A stretch of DNA of 40,814 bases from an uncultured beta proteobacterium (GTDB taxonomy: Bacteria; Pseudomonadota; Gammaproteobacteria; Burkholderiales; Burkholderiaceae_B), in NCBI GenBank assembly GCA_903894155.1, contig CAITPF010000441.1, forward strand, positions 1 to 40,814, written 5' to 3'. The notes beneath the pieces were generated by a model, which had not been told where the DNA came from, ran no database searches, and was given only the letters and a program-made list of their open reading frames with translations. The translations under genes and the position numbers were made by a program. Positions 24,336-32,497 of the stretch are shown here, piece by piece (position 1 is the stretch's first letter; the number at the start of each line of letters is the position of its first letter).

Positions 24336-25229
24336 ATGGCTGGCGAACTTTTTGGTTTCGTAGGAACGGGCCGCATGGGGGGCCCGATGACGATCCGGTT
24401 GCTCGCCGCGGGCTATCGGGTTTGCGTTTACGATCGCGACCAGAAAATCGTCGATAGCCTGGTGCAAAAGGGGGCTGAAGCCGCGACGTCGCCCGCGGAT
24501 GTCGCCAACCGTGCCGAAACGATCTTCCTGAGTCTGCCGAACCCCGAAATCGTCAACACCGTGGCGCTCGGCAAGGATGGCTTGATTGAAGGCAGCAAGG
24601 TCAGGTGCATCATCGATTTCTCGACCATAGGCCCCAAGACCGCCTGTATCGTGGCCAAGGCGATGGCCGAACGCCAGGTGAGCTATGTGGATGCGCCCGT
24701 CAGCGGCGGGGTAACGGGCGCAACGAACGGAACGCTGGCGGTCATGGTGTCATGCCCGAAGCCGGTCTTTGGCAAAATCGAATCCCTGCTCGCCAATTTT
24801 GGCAAGGTATTTCATCTGGGCGAGGGCGCGGGGCAGGCGCAGACGATGAAGCTGGCCAATAATCTGCTGGCCGCAGCTGCGCTGGTGGTTTCATCCGAGG
24901 CCATGGTGATGGGCGTGAAGGCGGGCCTTGATCCCCAAGTCATGCTCGATGTGATCAATAGCGGGTCGGGGCGCAACAGCGCGACGCAGGACAAGTTTCC
25001 ACGCGCGATCCTGCCGGGCACCTTTGATTTCGGCTTTACCACGGGGCTGTCGTACAAGGACGTCAAGCTATGCGTTGACGAGGCAGAGGGGATGGGTGTC
25101 CCGATGGTCGCGGGTGCGGCTATTCGTGAAATGCTTGCGGTGACCAATGCGGTTTACGGACCCGACTCGGATTTCACGTCGATTTGTAAAGTGGTCGAAT
25201 CCTGGGCCGGGGTCAAGGTTCGGAAATAG
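24336..25229 (+). CDS. NAD(P)-dependent 3-hydroxyisobutyrate dehydrogenase-family oxidoreductase (1)
   Basis: A 297-aa beta-hydroxyacid dehydrogenase. Rossmann motif GFVGTGRMGGPM (7-18), substrate-binding segment DAPVSGGVTGATNGTLAVMV, and catalytic Lys in QTMKLANNLLAA; C-terminal domain with MLDVINSGSGRNSAT. The family oxidises 3-hydroxyisobutyrate, tartronate semialdehyde, glycerate and similar beta-hydroxy acids. ATG 24336 has GGGAG about six bases upstream. It is a close paralogue of the gene at 30565-31458 and converges on the end of the operon holding that paralogue. It has its own strong-looking promoter. Substrate unknown. Confidence 0.93.
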   Translation: MAGELFGFVGTGRMGGPMTIRLLAAGYRVCVYDRDQKIVDSLVQKGAEAATSPADVANRAETIFLSLPNPEIVNTVALGKDGLIEGSKVRCIIDFSTIGPKTACIVAKAMAERQVSYVDAPVSGGVTGATNGTLAVMVSCPKPVFGKIESLLANFGKVFHLGEGAGQAQTMKLANNLLAAAALVVSSEAMVMGVKAGLDPQVMLDVINSGSGRNSATQDKFPRAILPGTFDFGFTTGLSYKDVKLCVDEAEGMGVPMVAGAAIREMLAVTNAVYGPDSDFTSICKVVESWAGVKVRK

Positions 25230-25300
25230 CGCCTGCGGCCCCTTTTCGCCGGGCTAACAGGGATTTGTCCTGTTCAGGGAAGTTGCTTTCTGCCTGGCCA

Positions 25301-25352
25301 TGAAAGACACCCCAAAAGTTGGACTGGTGTCCAACGGTTGGGGTGCGGTTCA
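25301..25352. repeat. 52-base palindrome resembling joined IS3-family inverted repeats (MITE-like or terminator)
   Basis: Between convergent stops (25229 and 25383) lies a near-perfect palindrome centred on loop TGGT (25325-25328). Matching arms are TGAA/TTCA (25301-25304/25349-25352), CACCCCAA/TTGGGGTG (25308-25315/25338-25345) and GTTGGAC/GTCCAAC (25318-25324/25329-25335); only five of 24 arm positions fail to pair. The arm CACCCCAAAAGTTGGAC resembles the terminal inverted repeat I remember for IS150-group elements of the IS3 family, so this could be two ends joined with no interior. It could also act as a two-way terminator. Confidence 0.6.
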
Positions 25353-25382
25353 ATCGGTGCATTTTTTGAAGCGGTGCGCCAA

Positions 25383-25763
25383 TCAGGACTGCTCAAGCTC
25401 GGCAAACGTCTCGCGTGCATTTCGGAAGGCGTCTACGCCAGCAGGAACGCCGGCGTAGATTGCGACCTGCAGCAGGATTTCGCGGACTTCGGATTTCGTC
25501 ACGCCGTTTCTCAACGCACCTTTCAGATGCGTCTTGAATTCATGCGGACGATTCAAGGTGCTGAGCATGGCGAGATTCAGCATGCTGCGGATCTTCAAAG
25601 GCAGCTCTTCACGGCCCCAGACTGCGCCCCAGCAATACTCGGTCACGAGTCGCTGCATGGGCATACTGAAATCATCGGCCGAAGCCAGCGATTTCTCGAC
25701 AAACGCGTCACCCAGCACGGCTTTGCGAACTTTCAGGCCGGTATCAAACAAATCGTCGTTCAT
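25383..25763 (-). CDS. carboxymuconolactone decarboxylase family protein
   Basis: A 126-aa protein of the CMD family, close to PcaC in pattern: VTEYCWGAVWGREELPLKIR, SMLNLAMLSTLNRPHEFKTH, LKGALRNGVTKSEVREILLQ and YAGVPAGVDAFRNA. PcaC decarboxylates 4-carboxymuconolactone in protocatechuate ortho-cleavage; other CMD proteins are peroxidase-like or of unknown role, but this one has the AhpD-style CxxC absent and the PcaC-like layout. It is the last gene of the eight-gene operon, 25 bases after the Liv-type binding protein. No pcaD, pcaGH or pcaIJ gene is in the window, so the pathway is uncertain. Confidence 0.87.
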   Translation of the reverse strand: MNDDLFDTGLKVRKAVLGDAFVEKSLASADDFSMPMQRLVTEYCWGAVWGREELPLKIRSMLNLAMLSTLNRPHEFKTHLKGALRNGVTKSEVREILLQVAIYAGVPAGVDAFRNARETFAELEQS

Positions 25764-25788
25764 GTGGTTTCTCCCGTGTCAAATCACA

Positions 25789-27033
25789 TCAGTTCTTGGG
25801 CCAGATCGGCTGCGCCAGGGCTTCCTTCGGCGGATAGATCGTCAGGGGCACTCCGTTTTGCCATTGCACGATCAGGAGGCTGGCTCCCTCGCGGCGGCCT
25901 TTGGAATCAAACTTGAGCTTGCCGCCGGGGAAATAGTCGGCCGGCCCGCCGCTGATGTCCATCGTGCGAAGCGCTTCGGCGACCGAGGCGCGATCCGCCT
26001 TTCCGGCGGCCTCAAGCGCGGCCTTGAAGATAAACATATCGCCATAGGTGGTCACGAAGTGCTGCGTTGCCCAGGGCTGGCCGCTATTTTTCTTGAACTC
26101 TTCAATCAGGTTCTTCTGGGCGCTGGTTGTCCAGTTGGCGACCACCGACATCACGCCTTCGAGCTGCTCGACATTCATCGTGGCGCGCAGATCCGGGTCA
26201 AGGATGGCGGCGCCATTGGAAATGGTTGGAATCTTGCCCTTGCCAATGCCGAATTCATTCATCTTCTCCAGCAGCAGCTTGGAATCCGCAATTGCGGTCG
26301 GCAGCAACAGCAGGATGTCCGGACGCTTGGAGCGGACTCGCTGAATCAGTGGCGTCGCGTTGGCAAGCGGCGGCGTGAAGACTTCGTCCACGACCAGTTC
26401 AAGCCCGAGGGCTTTGAGTTGCGTTTCCTTGATCGGCTTGACGAACGCGACTGACGCCGCAGTATTGTCCATCACGATGCCAATGGTTTTCGGCTTCTTG
26501 CCGGTCGCCTTTTCGGCTAGCGCCATCAAGGCGGGCATGGATTCCCTGGCCTGCTCGTCGCCTGTTGCCGAGGTTTGGAACACGTACTTGAAGCCGCGAT
26601 CCGTAATGAGATCCGAGTAGGAAAAAGTGATAACAGGCAACTGTGCCCGCTCGGTGACTTCGGTCACCGCCAGCGTAAACGAGCTCAGGTAGGCGCCGGT
26701 CGCGCCAACCAGGTTCGGTGCGTCTGCAACCATCCGCTGAGCTGCGTTTTTCGATTTCTCGACACTGTCGCCGGCGTCAAAGACCGCCAGCTTGAGTTTC
26801 GCCCCGCCAAGCGACTTGATGCCGCCTTGCTGGTTAATCTGGGCAATCGCGAGATCGGCCGCGATTTTCATGACTTCGCCCTGCTTCGCCCACGGGCCCG
26901 TCATCGGGGCGATCAGGCCGATCTCGACCTCTTTGGGCTGGGCGGTTGCACTCATCGAACTCGCCAGCGCGGTGGTGACGATCGCGGCACCGAGAAGGCC
27001 TTTCGCGAATTTTCCGGATATTGTTTGAATCAT
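25789..27033 (-). CDS. branched-chain amino acid-type ABC substrate-binding protein (LivK-like)
   Basis: A 414-aa periplasmic binding protein of the Liv (peripla_BP_6) group. Signal peptide from MIQTISGKFAKGLLGAAIVT to SMSATAQP; then VEIGLIAPMTGPWAKQGEVM, INQQGGIKSLGGAKLKL, and NLVGATGAYLSSFTLAVTEV, which are characteristic. Liv-type proteins with this layout often bind aromatic acids, urea or amides instead of leucine; the neighbours favour an organic acid. It follows the LivF-type ATPase by 36 bases in the operon. Confidence 0.93.
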   Translation of the reverse strand: MIQTISGKFAKGLLGAAIVTTALASSMSATAQPKEVEIGLIAPMTGPWAKQGEVMKIAADLAIAQINQQGGIKSLGGAKLKLAVFDAGDSVEKSKNAAQRMVADAPNLVGATGAYLSSFTLAVTEVTERAQLPVITFSYSDLITDRGFKYVFQTSATGDEQARESMPALMALAEKATGKKPKTIGIVMDNTAASVAFVKPIKETQLKALGLELVVDEVFTPPLANATPLIQRVRSKRPDILLLLPTAIADSKLLLEKMNEFGIGKGKIPTISNGAAILDPDLRATMNVEQLEGVMSVVANWTTSAQKNLIEEFKKNSGQPWATQHFVTTYGDMFIFKAALEAAGKADRASVAEALRTMDISGGPADYFPGGKLKFDSKGRREGASLLIVQWQNGVPLTIYPPKEALAQPIWPKN

Positions 27034-27069
27034 GTTTGTCTCCTGACTTTGTATTGAGTAAAAATGCTT

Positions 27070-27777
27070 CTACATCCCGAGGTACGCACGGCGCACCCGA
27101 TCGTTGCTCTTCAACTCCTCTGGACTGCCTTCCAATACCACTCTGCCTGACTCCAGGACATACCCGCGACTGGCGTAATGCAATGCTTCCGCCACGCGCT
27201 GTTCAACAAGAAGAACCGTCAAGCCAATGTCACGATGGATTGTGACGATGCGCTCGAATATTTCATCCGCAATGACGGGCGATAAACCCATCGACGGCTC
27301 ATCAAACATCAATAATTTCGGCGCCGAGGCGATGCCGCGGGCGATCGCAAGCATCTGCTGCTGCCCGCCCGACAACGCTCCTGCCTGCGCCCCTTGGCGT
27401 TCGGCGAGCACGGGAAACCAGGAAAATATCTTCTCGATATTCTCCTTCCATGCGGCCTGGCCGGCTTCGGTATAGGCACCCATTTCAAGGTTTTCAATCA
27501 CGGTCAGCGAAGGGAAAACCTGCCGCCCCTCGGGAACGTGCGCGATCCCAAGGTGGGGTCGCGCGGCAGGCTTGATGGCCAGCAAATCCTGCCCGTTGAA
27601 TTCGATCGTGCCCTGCAGGGCCGGCACCGTGCCCGATATGGTCTTGAACAGTGTCGTTTTGCCCGCGCCATTGGGGCCAACGATCGCCGCGAAATCGCCC
27701 TGCCGTATATGGAGAGACACTTCCTTCAGGACGGGCAATCCGTTGTAGCCGGCACTCAGGTGCGTGATTCTAAGCAT
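27070..27777 (-). CDS. LivF-type ABC ATPase
   Basis: A 235-aa ATPase of the branched-chain amino acid-type importer. Walker A GPNGAGKTT (34-42), LivF segment PHLGIAHVPEGRQVFPSLTV, signature LSGGQQQMLAIARG, Walker B LLMFDEPSMGLSP and switch His in VLLVEQRV region. The N-terminus MLRITHLSAGYNGLPVL is typical. ATG 27777 overlaps the end of the fused permease-ATPase gene by 8 bases, indicating coupled translation; the longer frame to 27894 is inside that gene. Pairs with the ATPase half of the fused protein to power import. Confidence 0.94.
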   Translation of the reverse strand: MLRITHLSAGYNGLPVLKEVSLHIRQGDFAAIVGPNGAGKTTLFKTISGTVPALQGTIEFNGQDLLAIKPAARPHLGIAHVPEGRQVFPSLTVIENLEMGAYTEAGQAAWKENIEKIFSWFPVLAERQGAQAGALSGGQQQMLAIARGIASAPKLLMFDEPSMGLSPVIADEIFERIVTIHRDIGLTVLLVEQRVAEALHYASRGYVLESGRVVLEGSPEELKSNDRVRRAYLGM

Positions 27778-29566
27778 TGGCGTCCCTCCACTTCTTTCCG
27801 AGGTAGGCGTCAATGACGGCTGGATTCCTGGTGATGGTGTCTGGCGACCCCTCCGCAAGCACCGCGCCATGATCGAGCACGACGAACCGGTCAACCAATC
27901 GGACCATCGCCTGCATCGTGTGCTCGATGATGACGATCGTCATGCCGGCATCCGCGAGCCTTCGGATGACGACGAGCATCTCTTCGACTTCCGTCGAGCC
28001 GAGCCCCGCGAGTGTCTCGTCGAGCAACAGCACATCGGGCTTCCCGGCAAGGGCTCGCGCCAGTTCAAGCAGGCGCAGGTCCTTGTTGGACAGTTCGCCC
28101 GCGAGCAGGTCGGCGCGCTCGAGCAAGCCAACCTGTGCCAGCGCCTGTCGTGCGCACTCCTGCGCCTGTGTGGCCGTGGCAGCGTGCACGTAGGCCCCGA
28201 CGATCACGTTCTGCGCGATCGACATTCTTCTGAACGGACGAACGACTTGAAAGGTCCGGCCCACGCCCGCCTGGCAAGTCTGGTATGGCAACTTGCCGAC
28301 GATATTCCTGCCGCCCAGGATGATCTCGCCCGCGTCGGGACGAATGAATCCATTGAGCAAATTAAAGAAAGTTGTTTTTCCGGCTCCGTTGGGGCCAATA
28401 ATGCCGAGCACTTCGCCCTGCATGACTTTCAGGCTGACGTTTTGAACAGCCTTCAAGCCCCCGAAAGCCTTGGACACGTTCTTCGCTTCAAACACGACGG
28501 TGTCGGTTAGGTTGCTGCGGTTGCGCGCGGCGATGTTGTCCTGGGCGACCGGGGAAACAGGTGCCGCTTCAGATTGCCCGCTCGCTGTGGGTTGGGCTGC
28601 GCGCTGGCGCCGGCGCAACATATCCTTGACCTTCCAGAAGACACCCTCAGGCGCGATCAGGATGACGGCCACGATGGCAAGCCCGTACACCACGCCCTGG
28701 ATTCCGGGGATCAGATTGCCGAGGCGGGCATGCAGGAATTCACTGAGTGGAACCAGCACGACCGCGCCAATGACTGCGCCCCACAGGGACCCGACGCCGC
28801 CGAACATGGCGAGGATCAGCGCTTGGGCCGATACCAGCATGCCAAAGACCGCCGGCGGCGTTACGATCAACAGCACCACGGCATAGAGGCCACCGATCGC
28901 GCCCGCCATGGCGCCGCTCAGCGTGATGGCCTTGAGCTTCCACCCCAGCGTGTTGATGCCCGCGGCTTCGGCGGCGGCCTCGTCCTGCTTGATCGCCATC
29001 AGCGAAAGGCCGAATCGGGATCGTTCGATCGCGCTCGACAGTAGCATCGCGCCCAGCATCAGCACCAGTGCAATATAGGCATACAGGCGGGTATCGGAAA
29101 ACTGCATGTATTTCAGTGGCTCGTCGCGCATCATCGGCAAGGCGAGCTCCTGATACCCCATCCATTCGAACAAGTAGAGGAATGCGAGCGGATACGCCAG
29201 CATGGCGAGTGCGAAATAGTGCCCCCGCAGCCTGAAGGTGGGAATGCCCACGAGCAGCCCGGCGATTCCCCCCAGAACGCCAGCCAATGGAATGCTGAGC
29301 CACGGCGTGATGCCAAACTTGATTTGCGCGAGCGCGACAAAGTAGGCGCCCAGCCCGAAGAAGGCCGCATGTCCGAATGACACGTAACCACTGTAGCCGC
29401 TGAGCACATTCCAGGACAGCCCCATGACCGCCCAGATGGGGACAACGGCCATGATGAGCTGGTAATAGCTGTTTTGTACAAAGGCGGTGATGGCGGCGTA
29501 AGCCAACCCGAAGGCCATGATCGCCACGATGGGGCGCTGATAAAATTTCGTCGCTGGATTCATCAT
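27770..29566 (-). CDS. fused LivM-type permease and LivG-type ATPase
   Basis: A 598-aa protein joining two subunits that are usually separate. Residues ~1-320 form a LivM permease (GLSWNVLSGYSGYVSFGHAA, FFGLGAYFVA; IPTFRLRGHYFALAMLA; GGVGSLWGAVIGA, GVVYGLAIVAVILIAPEG). A Gln/Ala-rich linker (~320-355) leads to a LivG ATPase (~357-598): Walker A GPNGAGKTT (391-399), GVGRTFQVVRPFRRMS, and Walker B VLLLDETLAGL. Two details differ from the norm: the signature reads LSNKD where LSGGQ is usual, and the DEP of Walker B is DET. LivG proteins often show relaxed signatures, so activity is likely retained. It overlaps the LivH gene by 4 bases and the LivF gene by 8. Confidence 0.94.
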   Translation of the reverse strand: MMNPATKFYQRPIVAIMAFGLAYAAITAFVQNSYYQLIMAVVPIWAVMGLSWNVLSGYSGYVSFGHAAFFGLGAYFVALAQIKFGITPWLSIPLAGVLGGIAGLLVGIPTFRLRGHYFALAMLAYPLAFLYLFEWMGYQELALPMMRDEPLKYMQFSDTRLYAYIALVLMLGAMLLSSAIERSRFGLSLMAIKQDEAAAEAAGINTLGWKLKAITLSGAMAGAIGGLYAVVLLIVTPPAVFGMLVSAQALILAMFGGVGSLWGAVIGAVVLVPLSEFLHARLGNLIPGIQGVVYGLAIVAVILIAPEGVFWKVKDMLRRRQRAAQPTASGQSEAAPVSPVAQDNIAARNRSNLTDTVVFEAKNVSKAFGGLKAVQNVSLKVMQGEVLGIIGPNGAGKTTFFNLLNGFIRPDAGEIILGGRNIVGKLPYQTCQAGVGRTFQVVRPFRRMSIAQNVIVGAYVHAATATQAQECARQALAQVGLLERADLLAGELSNKDLRLLELARALAGKPDVLLLDETLAGLGSTEVEEMLVVIRRLADAGMTIVIIEHTMQAMVRLVDRFVVLDHGAVLAEGSPDTITRNPAVIDAYLGKKWRDANA

Positions 29567-30516
29567 GTTCTCCGGGCCGTCTTGCCGAACAGGCCTTGCG
29601 GGCGCAACAAGATGATTAACAGAAAGATCACGAAAATCGCCGTGTTCTGCAGCTGGTTCGGCAGAAACAGCGTCGAGATCTGCTGTATCAGGCCAATGAC
29701 CATCCCCCCGAAGAATGCACCGCCCACGCTGCCCATGCCACCGAGCACGACGCCGGCATACATGACGATCACGTAATCGATTCCCACATAAGGCTGGAAG
29801 GGATAGCTTGAGGCGAGCAGTCCGCCACCGATGGCCGTGATTGCGACGCCAAACCCAAACGCTATGCGATAGGCACGATCAACGTCGATCCCCATGTAGA
29901 TCGCGGCCTCCGGGTTATCTGCAGCGGCTCTTAAGGACTTGCCCATTCGGGAGCGCGCCATGAGCAGGACAAACACCAGCACAACCGCGATGGCGATGAA
30001 TGCGGCAATTGTCTGGCCTTGATTTACGAACATGCTGAGTGAGTCACCGACAAACGGGCCGAGCTCCCAGGCACTCGACGATAGCGGTGTTTGAATCGTG
30101 ACCGGTGATGAGCCAAACAAATAGAGGCCGCCGTTTTGCATGATCAGAGCGATTCCCAACGTCAGGATCAGCTGCGCATAATGTCCGTCGGCTTCAAGAG
30201 CGCTGCCGCGAACCCCGGTGACCTTGCTGATGAGAAATTTGTGAATCAGGATGCCCAGCAGATAGATCACCGGGCCTGCTGCGAGTGCGGCGATGTAGGG
30301 CGCGAACGTGGGCCCGAGCAGCAGGTGTACGCCAAAGAGCGTGAAGAGGTAGTAGGCCGCATACATGCCCAGCATCATGAAATCGCCCTGGGCGAAGTTG
30401 ATCACGCGCATGACGCCAAAAATAAGGCTGAGGCCGACGCACATCAACCCATAATTGGCGCCGGTCAATAGACCGGCCACCATGGCTTGCAGGAAATCTT
30501 CAAGGAACTGGATCAT
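29563..30516 (-). CDS. LivH-type ABC permease
   Basis: A 317-aa permease with LivH features: GLLTGANYGLMCVGLSLIFG, VMRVINFAQGDFMMLGMYAA, the EAA-like loop SRMGKSLRAAADNPEAAIYM and GIDVDRAYRIAFGFG, and near the end GGMGSVGGAFFGGMVIGLIQ followed by FLLIILLRPQGLFG. About eight membrane segments. Its last 4 bases overlap the fused LivM-LivG gene. It lies 48 bases after the dehydrogenase gene. Together with the fused protein it forms the transmembrane channel. Confidence 0.94.
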   Translation of the reverse strand: MIQFLEDFLQAMVAGLLTGANYGLMCVGLSLIFGVMRVINFAQGDFMMLGMYAAYYLFTLFGVHLLLGPTFAPYIAALAAGPVIYLLGILIHKFLISKVTGVRGSALEADGHYAQLILTLGIALIMQNGGLYLFGSSPVTIQTPLSSSAWELGPFVGDSLSMFVNQGQTIAAFIAIAVVLVFVLLMARSRMGKSLRAAADNPEAAIYMGIDVDRAYRIAFGFGVAITAIGGGLLASSYPFQPYVGIDYVIVMYAGVVLGGMGSVGGAFFGGMVIGLIQQISTLFLPNQLQNTAIFVIFLLIILLRPQGLFGKTARRT

Positions 30517-30564
30517 GATTCCCGACGAGGATTGATTGACGGAACGGATTCGCCCTGATCGCGC

Positions 30565-31458
30565 TTAGCCGCGAACCTGGATTCCAGCCCAGTTTTCGAC
30601 AACGCGCGACAAATCCGTGTAGTCCGCTGTCGGGCCCAGCGCTGCGGTCGTGACCATCAGCATCTCTTTCACGGCGGCGCCCACGATCATCGGAATGCCG
30701 ATGGCTTCGGCCTCTGCCAGGCAAAGGCGCACATCCTTGTGCGCCAGGCGCGCGGTGAATCCGATGTTATAGGTTCCGGTCAGCACGGCCTTGGGAAATT
30801 TGGCTACGGTTGCCGAGTTTCTGCCGGATCCGGCATTGATCACGTCGAGCATCGTAGCGGGGTTGAGCCCGGATTTGACGCCGAGCGCCATCGCTTCGGC
30901 GGTGATGGCGACCGCCGCGGCGGAGAGCAGATTATTGGCAAGCTTCATAACTTGCGCCTGACCGGCTTGGGTGCCCATGTAGAAGAGCGGGCCGAAGTTC
31001 CTGAGAATCGGTTGCAGATCGTCGTATTGGGGCTTTGCGCAGGCGACCATCACGGCCAGTGTGCCGTCCACGGCACCGCTGGGGCCGCCGCTGACTGGTG
31101 CGTCGATATAGGCGATCCCCTTGGCCGCCAGCGCCTTAAACGCGGCCTTCGCTGCATCGGGCCCGATGGTCGACAGGTCAACGACCTGTTTTGCCCGGGT
31201 CGCGTCGACCAACCCGTCCTGTCCGGTGACGACGCTGTTCACGACATTGCCGTCCGGCAGGCTCAGGAACACGACGTCGCAGGCGTTGCCAAGCGCCGCA
31301 GGCGTCGGTTGCGCGATTGCGCCGCGTTTGGTCAGCTTTTCAACTGCGCTGGCGTCCTGGTCAACGACATGGACCGTTTCACCTGCCGCAAGCAGGCGGG
31401 TGGCCATGGGGCCGCCCATGTTGCCCGCACCAATGAATCCATAGACTTTGTTAATCAT
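30565..31458 (-). CDS. NAD(P)-dependent 3-hydroxyisobutyrate dehydrogenase-family oxidoreductase (2)
   Basis: A 297-aa beta-hydroxyacid dehydrogenase of exactly the same length as the gene at 24336. Rossmann motif GFIGAGNMGGPM (8-19), DAPVSGGPSGAVDGTLAVMV, catalytic Lys in QVMKLANNLLSA, and MLDVINAGSGRNSAT. Long identical runs shared with the first copy (MKLANNLL, GSGRNSAT, DAPVSGG) show recent or conserved duplication. It lies 27 bases after the Bug gene and 48 before LivH in one operon, so it presumably oxidises the imported hydroxy acid or a downstream product. Cytoplasmic. Confidence 0.93.
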   Translation of the reverse strand: MINKVYGFIGAGNMGGPMATRLLAAGETVHVVDQDASAVEKLTKRGAIAQPTPAALGNACDVVFLSLPDGNVVNSVVTGQDGLVDATRAKQVVDLSTIGPDAAKAAFKALAAKGIAYIDAPVSGGPSGAVDGTLAVMVACAKPQYDDLQPILRNFGPLFYMGTQAGQAQVMKLANNLLSAAAVAITAEAMALGVKSGLNPATMLDVINAGSGRNSATVAKFPKAVLTGTYNIGFTARLAHKDVRLCLAEAEAIGIPMIVGAAVKEMLMVTTAALGPTADYTDLSRVVENWAGIQVRG

Positions 31459-31485
31459 GATTGTCCCTTCGTCTCGTAGTGCAAT

Positions 31486-32454
31486 TCAACGCGCTTGCAG
31501 GTCAATGGACTTGGAAAGTTCTGCGAAGCTTTTTTGCTCTCTGGCCACGATCTTTGCGAGTCCTTCGGGCGTGCGGTCGGCCTTGTCCGGAAGCGCTGCG
31601 TCCCACTGTTCGACCCGATCCTTGAATTCCGGCGCCTCGATCGCCTTTGCCAGCGCCTTGGAAAGCACGTCGATGACTTGCTTCGGCGTCCCCTTCGGTG
31701 CCACCAGGCCGTTCCAGATCTGAAGGTTGAATTGCCCAAGTCCACCTTCGGTGAAGGTGGGAACATCCGGCATTTGCTTTGTGCGCTTGTCGCCGGTGAC
31801 CGCGATCGCCCGCACACGCTTCTCTGCATTCAGAGGCATCAGAGTGACGGTCTGGTCGATGACCGCATCGATTCTGCCTGCGACCAGGTCAGTGATCGCA
31901 GGGCCGGATCCGCGGTACTGAATGAGTTCGCCTTGCCCGCCCGACATTTGCAGGAACATGGCCTCGGCCAGGTGTGCCGTGGTGCCCGGCCCGCCCGAGC
32001 CCAGATCGGGCTTGAGTTCGCCCGACTTGAGTTTTCGAAGCAATTCCGGCAGATCCTGAATGCCGCTTTTGTTACTGACGCCCAATACCATTGGCACGTT
32101 TGCGACTGCTCCGATGGGCACGACATCCCTGACGACGTCGATCTCGGACTTTGGATTCAGGAGTGGAACGAGGACCATCGAGTTGTTACTGAACATCAGC
32201 GTATAGCCATTGGGCTCCGACTTGAGGAGCTTCTGGAATCCAATCAGGCCACCTGCGCCGGTGACGTTTTCCACAACGACGGATTGCTTCAACGCTTTTC
32301 CCAGCGACACCGCAATGAGGCGCGCTAGGGTGTCCAGTGTTCCACCCGGGGCCACGCTCACGATGATGCTGATCGGTCGTGACGGAAACGTGTCGGCTTT
32401 TACGGGAAGTGCAAGACTGGCAACGACGGACAGCGCGACCAATAGGCATTTCAT
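31486..32454 (-). CDS. Bug/TctC-family periplasmic solute-binding protein (4)
   Basis: A 322-aa Bug protein, start ATG 32454 chosen because GAGGAG lies about eight bases upstream and a signal peptide follows (MKCLLVALSVVASLALPVKA). The mature part starts FPSRPISIIVSVAPGGTLDT and contains VENVTGAGGLIG and GYTLMFSNNS, GSGGPGTTAHLAEAMF. Slightly divergent from the other three Bug proteins in the window (VSVAPGG instead of VPFAPGG). It is the second gene of an operon that also encodes a complete Liv-type ABC importer, so two unrelated capture systems are expressed together. No tricarboxylate transporter membrane genes are present. Confidence 0.93.
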   Translation of the reverse strand: MKCLLVALSVVASLALPVKADTFPSRPISIIVSVAPGGTLDTLARLIAVSLGKALKQSVVVENVTGAGGLIGFQKLLKSEPNGYTLMFSNNSMVLVPLLNPKSEIDVVRDVVPIGAVANVPMVLGVSNKSGIQDLPELLRKLKSGELKPDLGSGGPGTTAHLAEAMFLQMSGGQGELIQYRGSGPAITDLVAGRIDAVIDQTVTLMPLNAEKRVRAIAVTGDKRTKQMPDVPTFTEGGLGQFNLQIWNGLVAPKGTPKQVIDVLSKALAKAIEAPEFKDRVEQWDAALPDKADRTPEGLAKIVAREQKSFAELSKSIDLQAR

Positions 32455-32497
32455 GGGTTTGTCTCCTCGCATTTTTATAATAATCACGCCCTAAGGA

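Noticed and set aside
25301-25352. Complete insertion sequence
   Set aside because: No transposase coding sequence or interior exists; only the palindromic end-like sequence remains.
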